From Neorhizobium alkalisoli (GTDB lineage: Bacteria; Pseudomonadota; Alphaproteobacteria; Rhizobiales; Rhizobiaceae), in contig NZ_PVBN01000007.1 in assembly GCF_002968635.1 (NCBI RefSeq), positions 186,001 through 250,000 of the forward strand: a stretch of DNA of 64,000 nucleotides. The letters run 5' to 3'. Under the pieces are notes generated by a model. The model was not told where the DNA came from, ran no database searches, and worked only from the letters and a program-made list of their open reading frames with translations. A program made the translations under genes and the position numbers. Below, in pieces: positions 7,801 through 17,254 of this stretch (the first letter of the stretch is position 1; every line of letters starts with the position of its first letter).

Positions 7801-10344
7801 CGTTACGCGGGAGAACTGATGCTGACGGCGGGTTCCGAAGAGCTGATCACCCTGCAGACCGCGAGCATAAGCGAGCAGGGCGGCGAGGTAGCGATTCCCG
7901 TCACGGCGGCTTGGGGCGCCGGTGCCTATGTGACAGCGACTCTCTATCGCCCCGGCGAGGCACAGCAAAGCCGGATGCCGATGCGCGCGATCGGCATCAC
8001 GTGGTTGAAGGTCGATCCGGAAATTCGGGATCTTCAGGTCTCGATCGGTGCGCCTGAAAAGACGCTGCCGCGTCAGCCGCTCGACATTTCCGTGCAAGTA
8101 GCCGGGGCCGGCGCAAACGAAAACGCCTATGTAACTGTGGCCGCGGTCGATGTCGGCATCCTCAATCTGACGCGTTACGAGCCGCCCGCACCGGACGACT
8201 GGTATTTCGGCCAACGCCGCCTCGGCATAGAAATCCGCGACATATACGGCCGTCTGATCGACGGCTCGCTGGGCGCCACCGGCCGCCTGCGCACCGGCGG
8301 TGATGGTGGCAGCACTGCACTGCAGGCAAGCCCGCCGAAGGAGAAGCTGGTCGCCTTTTTCTCAGGCCCCGTAAAGCTCGACGCAGAGGGCAAAGCGAAG
8401 GTTTCCTTCGATATCCCGCAGTTCAACGGCACCGCACGCGTGATGGCGGTCGCCTGGTCGAAGTTGGGTGTCGGGCATGGCGTCAAGGATGTGATCATCC
8501 GCGATCCGATCGTGGTAACGGCAAGCATGCCGCGGTTCCTCGCCCCCGGGGATCAGGGCAATCTGCGCCTTGATATAGCCAATACGGATGCGCCGGCCGG
8601 CGACTACCAGCTTACCGTGATGACGACGGATCCGGTTTCCGTGGGTCAGAACGGAAGCAAGAACCTGAAGCTCGCGTCGGGCGGCAAGGCAAATCTCACG
8701 ATCCCGCTCTCCGGTATCGAACCTGGCAATGGTGAGGTCTACGTACGCCTGGCAAGTGTTTCGGGACCTTCCGTCTACCAGCAGCTCGATATCCCGGTGC
8801 GGCCGGCATCGATGCCCGTCACGGAGCGTCGGCTCGTGGAGCTTCGGCCCGGGGCAAACCTCACAATCGATTCCAACTTGCTTGCCGACAGTATCCTGCC
8901 CGGCGGATCCGTCAGCGTGAATGTCAGCCGGTCGAACGCCTTCGACATTCCGGCGCTGCTGATGGGGCTCAGCCGCTATCCTTACGGCTGCGCCGAACAG
9001 ACCACGAGCCGCGCGCTTCCGCTTCTCTATCTCAGCGAAATGGCGGTGCAGAATGGGCTTGCCGACGATGCGGAAATCAAGAAGAGAGTGCAGGACGCGA
9101 TCTATCGTGTGCTGTCGTACCAGTCTTCGGCCGGCAGTTTTGGCCTCTGGGCTCCGGGCGGCGGCGATTTGTGGCTCGATTCCTATGTGACGGACTTCCT
9201 CTCTCGTGCCCGAGAGCAAGGTTATGACGTGCCGGAAAAGACGCTGGTCCAGGCGTTGGAGAGCCTGCAGAATACGCTTGGCTATACCAACAACATCAAG
9301 GACCAGGGCAACGAGATCGCCTATGCGCTCTATGTGCTCGCGCGCAACCGTAAGGCCGCGATCAGCGACCTGCGCTATTACGCCGACACGGCGCTCAATG
9401 ATTTCCCGACGCCCCTCGCCAAGGCTCATATCGCCGCGGCGCTGGCGCTTTATGGAGATGCCCAGCGGTCAAAGAGCATTTTTGCGGATTCCCTGCAGAT
9501 GTCGGAACAGGCGCAGATCCACAAGGTGAGCCTTGCTCGTTCGGATTATGGATCGTCACTGCGAGATGGTGCCGCCGTATTGGCGCTGGCCGCCGAGAGC
9601 AAACCGGTGCCACCGATCGTTCCGGCGCTGGCGAATATCGTCGCCAAGGAATGGGCCATCAAGAAATATACCAGCACCCAGGAACAGACCTGGATGCTGC
9701 TCGCCGCCCGCGCGCTGCAGAACGGTGACGACAGCCTGCGGCTGAACGTCAACGGCGCCGCTCACCGTGGAACGCTGATGTCGCAGATGACGGGCGATGC
9801 ATTGATCGATCATCCGGTGACGATCAGGAACGACAGCGGCGAAACGCTCTCCGCTGCGATCACGACGGTCGCGGCTCCCGCACGGCCGCTTCCTGCCGGC
9901 GGCGAAGGCTTCGAAATCTCGCGCACCTATTACAATATGGATGGCGAGGAGGTGAATGTCAGCGAGGCGCAGCAAAACGAGCGTTACGTCGTGGTACTGA
10001 ACGTCACCGAGACGAACGAGTGGCCGTCACGCATCGTCGTGACGGACCTGTTGCCGGCCGGTTTCGAAATCGACAATCCGAGCGTCGTCAACAGCGCCAA
10101 CCTTTCGAATTTCGATTGGCTGGAGGAGGTCCAGGCTGCACATACCGAGTTCCGCAACGACCGTTTCGTCGCGGCATTCGACCGCAGCGCCGGCGACAAC
10201 CGTCAGATCACGCTCGCCTATGTCGTTCGTGCTGTGACGCCGGGCGTTTACGATCATCCGGCGGCGCAGGTCGAAGATATGTACCGGCCGCAGTTCTCGG
10301 CGCGGACTGCAACCGGCAAGATGGAGGTGCTCGCCGCGCAATAG
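4897..10344 (+). CDS. Secreted bacterial alpha-2-macroglobulin with N-terminal PAN/apple domain
   Basis: The 1815-residue protein opens with a Sec signal peptide (residues 1-26, ending near LTAAERR). A cysteine-rich PAN/apple-like module follows at about residues 35-85, then a TPR-like helical stretch at about 140-270. The macroglobulin repeats include the hallmark IYRPGETVHA near residue 600. The thioester motif CAEQ is intact at Cys1365-Gln1368, within YPYGCAEQTTSRALP. Bacterial alpha-2-macroglobulins are periplasmic protease traps that covalently capture proteases through this bond. The next gene, 16 bp downstream, encodes PBP1C; pairing of the two is a known conserved arrangement, thought to combine protease defence with wall repair. 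The protein lacks an obvious lipobox, so it is probably soluble in the periplasm. Length fits the larger members of the family. Confidence 0.9.
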   Translation: MSRRAFFRISVFLFSAFALASPLTAAERRIESTPDSDYLGFDLRTVKNVSQPQCEAACIGDNACKAFTYNVKAKWCFLKTDYGQLNTFPGAVAGKVVEVATEPDIGAPQKLSFLSDDMLQQAREQKDGLTLGDNQQGYGVENLKTIGQAELLRGNVDTAIYNFKGALSLTPDNGALWIELARAAGTARDNSTADSEGTLAAINGYQLSRTTQSRADALAVLAAALAKQQNYRSALNAYKASLALVNARTVQAAYNDLRERQGFRVTGNTVDADSANPRACVQFSEPLVKAGVDYAPFVVLNGQAPKAMEAKDNQICVEGLTHGQRYKLSLRRGLPSSVEEPLVAQVDLDLYIKDRSATVRFTGDSFVLPSTARRGIPIVSVNTEKADLKLYRIGDRNIASLLANSQFLTQMDGYNAGQIEQQSGERVWQGTIDIGTELNKDVVTSFPVDEALPARKPGVYVLTAAASNAVSQEWDSKATQWFVVSDIGLTTYAGTDGLHVFARSLGSAKPISGVDLQLLAKNNEILGTAKTDADGRAVFTAGLMRGTAGMVPAVLTAQNSGQDFVFLDMTRAGFDLSDRGVTGRPAPGAIDILPWTERGIYRPGETVHASTLARDVDAAAIENLPLTFVFLRPDGVEDRRMVSNGLLGGYAVNLPLQQTSMRGTWTMQIFTDPKGSAIGEKTFLVDDFVPDRIEFDMTSEAKEIEAGKPASINIDGRFLYGAPAAGLNLEGEVALKPTRENAAFPGYQFGLADEEETETVRIPLEELEPTDEEGKSAIEALVSEIPSTTQLVNADIVVRMQEAGGRAVERTMTLPVKSDGSRIGIKPEFTGDLAENSVGNFTVIVVGADGNKQAMRGLSWKLIKVDRDYQWYRDGSSWRFEPVTRTSQIADGAVNVTPDGGKISVPVGWGRYRLEVETADVGGPASSVEFDAGWFVTATSTETPDALEIALDKPSYKIGDTAKLKISSRYAGELMLTAGSEELITLQTASISEQGGEVAIPVTAAWGAGAYVTATLYRPGEAQQSRMPMRAIGITWLKVDPEIRDLQVSIGAPEKTLPRQPLDISVQVAGAGANENAYVTVAAVDVGILNLTRYEPPAPDDWYFGQRRLGIEIRDIYGRLIDGSLGATGRLRTGGDGGSTALQASPPKEKLVAFFSGPVKLDAEGKAKVSFDIPQFNGTARVMAVAWSKLGVGHGVKDVIIRDPIVVTASMPRFLAPGDQGNLRLDIANTDAPAGDYQLTVMTTDPVSVGQNGSKNLKLASGGKANLTIPLSGIEPGNGEVYVRLASVSGPSVYQQLDIPVRPASMPVTERRLVELRPGANLTIDSNLLADSILPGGSVSVNVSRSNAFDIPALLMGLSRYPYGCAEQTTSRALPLLYLSEMAVQNGLADDAEIKKRVQDAIYRVLSYQSSAGSFGLWAPGGGDLWLDSYVTDFLSRAREQGYDVPEKTLVQALESLQNTLGYTNNIKDQGNEIAYALYVLARNRKAAISDLRYYADTALNDFPTPLAKAHIAAALALYGDAQRSKSIFADSLQMSEQAQIHKVSLARSDYGSSLRDGAAVLALAAESKPVPPIVPALANIVAKEWAIKKYTSTQEQTWMLLAARALQNGDDSLRLNVNGAAHRGTLMSQMTGDALIDHPVTIRNDSGETLSAAITTVAAPARPLPAGGEGFEISRTYYNMDGEEVNVSEAQQNERYVVVLNVTETNEWPSRIVVTDLLPAGFEIDNPSVVNSANLSNFDWLEEVQAAHTEFRNDRFVAAFDRSAGDNRQITLAYVVRAVTPGVYDHPAAQVEDMYRPQFSARTATGKMEVLAAQ

Positions 10345-10360
10345 GCGGCAGCTCGATCCT

Positions 10361-12442
10361 ATGAAACGCAGGTGGAAGCTCTCGATCGGCATCAGCGCCG
10401 GCCTGACCCTCTTAGCCGGGGTGGTCGCCGGACTCGATGCGGCTGACCGGGCCTTCCCCCCGCCGCTCGAAAAGGTGCAGGTCGTCTCGACTGAAGTGCT
10501 GGACGCGGACGGCGCGCTTTTGCGGGCCTTTGCTACGCCCGAAGGCCGCTGGCGGCTGAAGACCGCGGCGCAGGACGTCGATCCGCGGTTTCTCAAAATG
10601 CTGGTTGCCTATGAAGATCAGCGTTTCTACAGCCATGCAGGCGTCGACCCTCTGGCTCTCGGCCGGGCGGCGCTGCAATTCATCACGAACGGCCGCATCG
10701 TGTCCGGCGCCTCCACGCTTTCCATGCAGGTGGCCCGGCTGATCGAGCCGCGCGAGAACCGTTCCTTTTCTGCAAAGTTTCTCCAGCTTGTTCGGGCGTT
10801 GCAGATAGAGCGGCGCTTGAGCAAGCAGGAAATTCTCGAAATCTACCTCACCCACGCACCTTATGGCGGCAACCTGGAGGGAGTTCGTGCTGCAAGCCTG
10901 GCCTATTTCGGCAAGGAGCCGCGTCGCTTGACGGTGGCGGAAGCAGCCCTTCTCGTCGCACTGCCCCAATCGCCGGAAGGCAGGCGTCCAGACCGGCATG
11001 CCCGGAACGCGAAGGAGGCGCGTGAGCGGGTGCTGGTGAGAGCGGCCGTCGCGGACGTGACGGGTGCGGGCGAAGCTGAGCGTGCCGTGAGCGAGGCAAT
11101 TCCGATGCGACGGCTGCAATTGCCGGCCTATGCCGCGCATCTTTCCGAAGCGGCGATCCGAAAGCGGCCGAGTATCAAGCAGCACAAGACGACGCTCAAG
11201 CGCAACATCCAGCAAGGGTTGGAGCAGGTTGCCAGGGAGGCGACATCTAGGCTCAGCCCCAAAGTTTCGCTTGCCATGGTCATGGCGGATGTGACGACCG
11301 GTGCAATTGTCGGTGAGGTCGGGTCGGCGGACTATTTCGATGCGACCCGTTCCGGCTGGATCGACATGACCCGGGTCCTTCGCTCACCCGGCTCGACCCT
11401 GAAACCTTTCATCTACGGGCTCGCCTTTGAACAGGGGATCGTATCCCAGGAGACCATCATAGAAGACCGGCCCGCGGATTTCTTCGGCTATCGGCCGAAG
11501 AATTTCGACATGAGCTATCAAGGCGACGTCAGCGTTCGGCAGGCGCTGCAATTGTCCCTGAATGTGCCGGCGGTGCGCCTGCTCGATGCGGTTGGGCCGT
11601 CGCGACTGATGATCCGCTTCCGCCGGGCGGACGTGCGACCGGTTCTGCCGCCAAATGAAGCTCCGGGGCTGGCGATCGGGCTAGGTGGCGTGGGCATCAC
11701 GCTCAAGGATCTGGTCCAGGCCTATGCGGCGCTTGCGAACCGGGGTCAGCCGGTACTACTTGGAAACGGGTTGGACCGGCAGCCGATGCCGATCGACGGC
11801 GAACCGCTGCTCGAGCCGCAGGCTGTCTGGCAGGTGGCGGATATTCTGTCGGATGTCCTGCCGCCACAGGGAAGCCGCAAGCTCGGCATCGCCTACAAGA
11901 CGGGCACGAGTTACGGTTATCGCGATGCCTGGTCGGTGGGGTACGACGGCCGTTACGTGCTGGGCGTCTGGGTTGGCCGACCGGACAATGGAGCGGTGCC
12001 GGGCATTGCCGGATACCAGACGGCTGCTCCGATCCTCTTCGAGGCTTTCACGAAATCAGGTGTGCCGATCACACCACTGCCCCCGGCGCCGGCTGGTGCC
12101 ATGCGGCTTGCACAGGCAGATCTTCCGATCAGCCAGCGTCGCTTCGCAACGACCGCCGCCGGCCTTTTTTCGGCCTCTACCCGTGAGCCGGCGCCGCAGA
12201 TCGTTTATCCACCGGAGGGCGCCCGCGTTGATCTCGGCGCGCGCTCCGGCGAAATTTCTCCGCTGGTGCTGAAGTTGCAGGGTGGCCGGGCGCCTTTCCG
12301 CTGGCTGGCGAATGGAAGGCCGCTCGACGAGTTGTCGCGTCGCCGCGTCAACGAATGGACGCCGGACGGCGCCGGCTACTCGACATTGACGGTGATCGAC
12401 GCTGCCGGCCGGGCCGCCAGCGTGAAGATTTTCGTGGAGTGA
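10361..12442 (+). CDS. pbpC: Penicillin-binding protein 1C (bifunctional glycosyltransferase/transpeptidase)
   Basis: The 693-residue protein has one N-terminal membrane anchor (about residues 8-27). A GT51 glycosyltransferase domain follows, with its catalytic glutamate in YEDQRFYSHAGVD (Glu85) and the SGASTLSMQVARL motif. The transpeptidase domain has SxxK at Ser345-Lys348 (GSTLK), SLN near residue 400, and KTGTS starting at Lys513. A short C-terminal beta domain at about 610-690 matches the BiPBP_C module of PBP1C. It polymerises lipid II and may cross-link glycan strands on the periplasmic face. It is co-transcribed with the macroglobulin gene 16 bp upstream. All catalytic residues are present, so it is likely active, although E. 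coli PBP1C has weak penicillin binding. Confidence 0.92.
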   Translation: MKRRWKLSIGISAGLTLLAGVVAGLDAADRAFPPPLEKVQVVSTEVLDADGALLRAFATPEGRWRLKTAAQDVDPRFLKMLVAYEDQRFYSHAGVDPLALGRAALQFITNGRIVSGASTLSMQVARLIEPRENRSFSAKFLQLVRALQIERRLSKQEILEIYLTHAPYGGNLEGVRAASLAYFGKEPRRLTVAEAALLVALPQSPEGRRPDRHARNAKEARERVLVRAAVADVTGAGEAERAVSEAIPMRRLQLPAYAAHLSEAAIRKRPSIKQHKTTLKRNIQQGLEQVAREATSRLSPKVSLAMVMADVTTGAIVGEVGSADYFDATRSGWIDMTRVLRSPGSTLKPFIYGLAFEQGIVSQETIIEDRPADFFGYRPKNFDMSYQGDVSVRQALQLSLNVPAVRLLDAVGPSRLMIRFRRADVRPVLPPNEAPGLAIGLGGVGITLKDLVQAYAALANRGQPVLLGNGLDRQPMPIDGEPLLEPQAVWQVADILSDVLPPQGSRKLGIAYKTGTSYGYRDAWSVGYDGRYVLGVWVGRPDNGAVPGIAGYQTAAPILFEAFTKSGVPITPLPPAPAGAMRLAQADLPISQRRFATTAAGLFSASTREPAPQIVYPPEGARVDLGARSGEISPLVLKLQGGRAPFRWLANGRPLDELSRRRVNEWTPDGAGYSTLTVIDAAGRAASVKIFVE

Positions 12443-12500
12443 AAGGCGGTCGGCCAAGCTGACGGTCTGGCGGTTTCATTGAATTGAACGCTGTGCCGGT

Positions 12501-12590
12501 CCTGCCCCCTTTGCCCTGCCGGGCATCCCCCACGGGTGGGGAGATCGACTTGGCGCACCGGCTTCCCAAAACAACTAACGTTGCTATCCG
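12501..12590 (+). repeat. RIME-like intergenic palindromic repeat, copy A
   Basis: The core reads TGCCCTGCCGGGCATC, then CCCCCACGGGTGGGGAGAT. It contains two small palindromes (GCCCTGCCGGGC and CCCCAC/GTGGGG). Further homology to the other copies runs on through TTCCCaaaacaactAACG. The structure and wording resemble the rhizobial intergenic mosaic elements (RIME), a family of roughly 100-bp non-coding repeats. The assignment to RIME comes from memory of that family; that copies A, B and C are homologous is seen directly. Confidence 0.6.
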
Positions 12591-12714
12591 CTGCGAGTGC
12601 TTTTCAAGCGCAGTCCTCCCCGCGCAGTCTCCTGCCGTGGTTTTGCACTTTTCTGCCCAGCGTCTTGTCCCAAAACCGTTTCCCACGTTTGGGGACGCTG
12701 GATTATCGGAGAGC

Positions 12715-12770
12715 CCACGCGAATGCGGAACCTCATGGAGTAGTGTATGTGTGGCTCCGCATTCGCGTGG
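12715..12770. repeat. Perfect 15-bp inverted repeat
   Basis: CCACGCGAATGCGGA at 12715-12729 is repeated as its exact reverse complement at 12756-12770, separated by a 26-base loop. No T tract follows on either strand. It could fold as a cruciform or RNA hairpin and lies between RIME-like copies A and B. Confidence 0.7.
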
Positions 12771-13181
12771 CCTTCGGCGTCTTTTCGGGACTTCCGGTCC
12801 CTACAGGTGATCACCTCGCCTCGCTGCATGGCTTTGTTCGCGATTTCCTTTCGGGAAACCCTGCCACTTGGACGGCTCAACCGAACCGGACATGGCTGTC
12901 CGGGGGAGGCTTGATAGGAGAGCCTGTCTTGCGACGGACGCTCCATGGCTTTCACCTCTTCCACCGTCGCCGCACGTTACGGTTTTGATGAAAGCGCCGA
13001 CTCCCGCCTGCCCGCGAACGTCTCGCGAAACACTCCGGCGACGGAAGCGGGGAGATTTTAGGCATGGGTGCGGAGGGTGGGGATAATTGACGGGGTAAGT
13101 CATTGGAGATGCTGGAAGGTGGCGGCTATTTGTTCTCGGAATGTGAAGTGCGAGGGCAACAATATTGAGGGGCGTGCCCAA

Positions 13182-13275
13182 GCCCGCCCCCCTCTGCCCT
13201 GCCGGGCATCTCCCCCACAGGTGGGGAGATTGGCCGGGGCGCAGATTTCCCCAAGCAACAAACGTAGCTGCCGAC
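13182..13275 (+). repeat. RIME-like intergenic palindromic repeat, copy B
   Basis: This copy is in the same orientation as copy A. The core TGCCCTGCCGGGCATCTC is followed by CCCCACAGGTGGGGAGATTGG, then a TTCCCCAAGCAACAAACG tail that aligns with the tail of copy A. It is almost identical over its first 45 bases to the reverse complement of copy C about 100 bp away. Confidence 0.65.
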
Positions 13276-13299
13276 ATATTCCCAGCAACTGCGGGATAT

Positions 13300-13380
13300 G
13301 GGGTTAGTTTAGCGGGAAGGGCACGCCGCTTGTGATCTCCCCACCTGTGGGGAGATGCCCGGCAGGGCAGAGGGGGTGTC
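13300..13380 (-). repeat. RIME-like intergenic palindromic repeat, copy C (inverted)
   Basis: Read on the minus strand, this copy gives CCCCCTCTGCCCTGCCGGGC and then CATCTCCCCACAGGTGGGGA, differing from copy B by about one base in the core. The tails of B and C face each other, so the pair forms a large imperfect inverted repeat between 13182 and 13380. Confidence 0.65.
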
Positions 13381-13487
13381 ACACGGAACGACCCTGGTTA
13401 AATCACCCTAAGCACCACATCCCTCGATCATCCCCGAAAATCCGAATAGATTCTCGGGGAACACGATTCATGGCTTCCAAGGGCGCT

Positions 13488-14350
<863 letters not shown>

Positions 14351-14354
<4 letters not shown>

Positions 14355-15208
14355 GCGCGCGCCTCCGGCGCCGGTTCCGGATTGCCGTCGAAGAAGGCGG
14401 ACACGGTGGTAAGGCGGTCGCCGGTGGCGTTTTCCGGCAGCGCCGCCAAGAGCGCCTTCGTGTAGCTGCTCTTCGGGTTTTCGAAGAGGGAAAGCACGTC
14501 AGCCTCTTCCATCTTGCGGCCTTTGTATTGCACGACGACGCGGTCGGCGGTCTCGGCCACGACGCCCATGTCGTGGGTGATCATGATAAGGCCCATGCCG
14601 TTCTTGGCCTGCAGTGTCATGATGAGGTCCAAGATCTGCTTCTGGATCGTGACATCGAGGGCCGTGGTCGGCTCGTCGGCGATCAGGAGCTTCGGATTGC
14701 AGGCGATGGCGATGGCGATCATCACGCGCTGGCATTGCCCGCCCGACATCTGGTGCGGAAAGCTGCCCAGCCGCTCTTCCGGGTTGGGCAGGCCGACCTG
14801 TCGAAAAAGCTCGATTGCCCGTTCGTGCCGCGCCTTTTTGTCGAGACCCAGATGAATGCGCAGCACTTCCTCGATCTGGAAGCCGACCGTGAAGCACGGA
14901 TTGAGGCTGGCGATCGGCTCCTGGAAGATCATGGCGATATCCTTGCCGATCAGCTTGCGGCGGTCGGCCGGGCTGATGCCCTGAATGTCGCGGCCTTCGA
15001 AGAGCATACGGTCGGCAGTGATCTTCGCGGTCCAGGGAAGAAGTCCCATGACGGCGAGCATGGCAACCGACTTGCCGGATCCGGACTCACCGACGATTGC
15101 GAGCACTTCGCCCTTTTCGACGGACATGGAGACGCCGTCCACGGCTCTGAACCAGCCGGTCGCGGTTTCGAATTCGACGGTGAGATTGTCTATTTGCAGA
15201 AGCGCCAT
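14351..15208 (-). CDS. dppD: Peptide ABC transporter ATP-binding protein DppD-type
   Basis: This is the second nucleotide-binding subunit, 285 residues long, with Walker A GESGSGKS, the Q-loop [12 protein letters not shown], signature MSGGQCQR, Walker B LLIADEP and ITHDMGVV. I place the start at the ATG giving [14 protein letters not shown], preceded by GAGGTCCTGATC; a longer frame upstream overlaps dppC and is not protein-like. The dppC stop lies 2 bp upstream and the dppF start overlaps the stop, so translation is coupled. Paired ATPases are standard for peptide importers of this class. The signature has a Cys in place of the common Arg/Gln (SGGQCQR), a change found in other rhizobial DppD proteins as far as I recall. 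Confidence 0.88.
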
Positions 15209-15210
15209 GA

Positions 15211-16128
15211 TCAGGACCTCTTCAGTTTCGGGTCGAGCGCATCGCGCAGGCCGTCGCCCATCAGGTTGATGGCAAGGACGGTGATGAGGATCGCCAAGCC
15301 GGGGAAGGTGACGACCCACCAGGCGCGCAGGATGAACTCACGCGCTTCGGCAAGCATAGTGCCCCATTCCGGTGCCGGTGGCTGAGCGCCCATTCCGAGG
15401 AAGCCGAGCGCGGCCGCATCCAGGATCGCGTTCGAGAAGGAGAGGGTCGCCTGCACGATAAGCGGTGCCGTGCAGTTCGGCAGGATGGTGCGGAACATCA
15501 GCCGCAGCGGACCGGCGCCGGCGAGCCGCGCGGCGGTCACGTAGTCGCGTGTCTTTTCCGTCATTACGGCGGCGCGCGTGAGGCGCACGAAATGCGGCTG
15601 GAGCGTCAGTGCGATAGCGATCATGCCGTTGGTCAGGCTAGGACCGAGAATCGCAACGAGCACCAGGGCGAGCAGCAGAGACGGGAAGGCCAGGATGATG
15701 TCCATCAGGCGCATGATGACGGTATCGACCCAACCGCGATAGTAACCGGCGATGAGGCCGACCAGAATGCCGCCGACGAGCGACAGCGTGGTCACGAAGA
15801 CGCCGATGAAGAGCGAGTATTGGGCCCCGTAGATCAGGCGTGAAAGAATGTCGCGGCCTACCGGATCGGTGCCGAGCAGATAACCGGCGCGGCCCCCTTC
15901 GGTCCAGATGGGCGGCACCAACACCGCGTCGCGGTACTGCTGGAAGGGCGAGTGCGGCGCGATGACGGGCGCCAGTACCGCGATCACGACGAGCGCCAGA
16001 AAGACGAAGAGCCCGATGACGGCGCCGCGGTTTTCGGAAAAGTAGAACCAGAACTCCTTGAGCATCTGGCGGCGGAGGGCAGCACTGGAGATTGCCTCGG
16101 GTGCCTTGTCGATAAGAGTATCGGCCAT
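15211..16128 (-). CDS. dppC: Peptide ABC transporter permease DppC-type
   Basis: The 305-residue inner-membrane permease starts with a cytoplasmic N-terminus, then a first membrane helix around residues 38-58 (GLFVFLALVVIAVLAPVIA). The binding-protein-dependent transport domain follows, with GTDPVGRDILSRLIYGAQYS and the EAA-like coupling loop AARLAGAGPLRLMFRTILPN. It ends NLMGDGLRDALDPKLKRS, the standard ending of DppC/OppC proteins. It forms the translocation path together with DppB, whose stop lies 14 bp upstream. The start MADTLIDKAPEA is preceded by AGGAGAAAATCCC. Confidence 0.9.
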   Translation of the reverse strand: MADTLIDKAPEAISSAALRRQMLKEFWFYFSENRGAVIGLFVFLALVVIAVLAPVIAPHSPFQQYRDAVLVPPIWTEGGRAGYLLGTDPVGRDILSRLIYGAQYSLFIGVFVTTLSLVGGILVGLIAGYYRGWVDTVIMRLMDIILAFPSLLLALVLVAILGPSLTNGMIAIALTLQPHFVRLTRAAVMTEKTRDYVTAARLAGAGPLRLMFRTILPNCTAPLIVQATLSFSNAILDAAALGFLGMGAQPPAPEWGTMLAEAREFILRAWWVVTFPGLAILITVLAINLMGDGLRDALDPKLKRS

Positions 16129-16142
16129 GGGATTTTCTCCTT

Positions 16143-17147
16143 CTAGTGCCGGATACGGGGATTGATCAGGCCGTAGAGCAGGTCCACGATCAGATTGACG
16201 AGCATGATGATGCCGGCGATGAGCAGCAGGCCGCCTTGGATGACCGGATAATCTCGACGGAAGACGCTATCGACCATCCACTTGCCGATGCCGGGCCACG
16301 AGAAGATCGTTTCGGTCAGAATCGCGCCGGCGAGCATGACGCCGATCTGGAGGCCGATGGTGGTGATAACCGGGATCATGGCATTGCGCAGTGCATGGAT
16401 GCCGACGACGCGGAAGGGCGAAAGGCCCTTGGCGCGAGCGGTGCGGACGTAATCCTCCGACAGGACCTCCAGCATGGCCGACCGCGTCTGCCGCGCGATG
16501 ACGGCCAGCGGGATCGTAGCGAGCACGATCGAAGGCAGTGCCAGATGGCTCAGCGCCGACGCAAAAGCACCCTTCTGGCCGGACAGCAGCGAGTCGATCA
16601 GCATGAAGCCCGTCACCGGCGGGAAGAAGAACATCAACGAGATGCGCCCCGAGACCGGGAACCACTGCAGGGTGCCCGAGAAGAGGATGATCAGCAGCAG
16701 GCCCCACCAGAAGATCGGCATGGAATAGCCGACGAGAGCAACGCCCATCAGTGCCTGATCGAAGAACGATCCTCGCTTGATGGCAGCGATCACGCCCGCC
16801 GGGATGCCAAGTGCGACTGCGATGATGATTGCACAGAGCGATAGCTCGATCGTGGCAGGGAAGAGGGCCAGAAACTGGTCGAGGATCGGTTTCTTCGACA
16901 CGATTGACGAGCCGAAGTCGCCGGTCACCACGCCGCCGAGATAATCGAGATACTGGACCACCAGCGGTCGATCGAGACCGAGTTGCTGGCTGATAACGGC
17001 ATGGCGCTCCGGCGACATGACGCGTTCGCCCGAAAGAAGGGCTACGGGATCGCCCGGCAGCAGCCGGATAAAGGCAAAGGCGATGATAGAGACCCCGATA
17101 AAAGTCGGGATCAGTACGGCGAGGCGCCGCAAAAGGAAGCCAAACAT
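16143..17147 (-). CDS. dppB: Peptide ABC transporter permease DppB-type
   Basis: The 334-residue inner-membrane permease begins MFGFLLRRLAVLIPTFIGVS, the characteristic first helix of DppB/OppB/GsiC permeases. It carries FIRLLPGDPVALL, the EAA loop region TARAKGLSPFRVVGIHALRNA, and ends LLYGLINPRIRH. Six or so membrane helices are visible. It pairs with DppC. A stem-loop lies between dppA and this gene (17255-17285) and may set the ratio of binding protein to membrane subunits. Confidence 0.9.
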   Translation of the reverse strand: MFGFLLRRLAVLIPTFIGVSIIAFAFIRLLPGDPVALLSGERVMSPERHAVISQQLGLDRPLVVQYLDYLGGVVTGDFGSSIVSKKPILDQFLALFPATIELSLCAIIIAVALGIPAGVIAAIKRGSFFDQALMGVALVGYSMPIFWWGLLLIILFSGTLQWFPVSGRISLMFFFPPVTGFMLIDSLLSGQKGAFASALSHLALPSIVLATIPLAVIARQTRSAMLEVLSEDYVRTARAKGLSPFRVVGIHALRNAMIPVITTIGLQIGVMLAGAILTETIFSWPGIGKWMVDSVFRRDYPVIQGGLLLIAGIIMLVNLIVDLLYGLINPRIRH

Positions 17148-17254
17148 TCTAAAACCTTCGATGGTTTCGGTCGTGGCCGATTCAGTGCTTTGTCAAGCCA
17201 TGGAAGCGGCGATTGAGGCGTCTGTGCCACATTTTTTGGCGTCTCATAAGAAAA

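Larger units (their letters stand above)
12443..13487. other. Gene-free repeat-rich region between pbpC and dppF
   Basis: No open frame here has a plausible start, ribosome-binding site and protein-like composition. The stretch holds three copies of a palindromic intergenic repeat (listed separately), a perfect 15-bp inverted repeat, and smaller dyads such as CCGGACA/TGTCCGG around 12883-12901. A dyad CCCCGA/TCGGGG at 13432-13459 lies after the end of the peptide-transport operon but lacks a T tract. The region separates two convergent operons. Confidence 0.6.

Noticed and set aside
12501-13380. CRISPR-like array suggested by repeated palindromes
   Set aside because: There are only three copies with irregular spacing and mixed orientation, the units are about 90 bp, and no cas genes are present.
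12801-13382. 193-codon minus-strand frame and several plus-strand frames in the repeat region
   Set aside because: They run through the palindromic repeats and have Arg/Pro/Ser-rich composition typical of non-coding GC-rich DNA.
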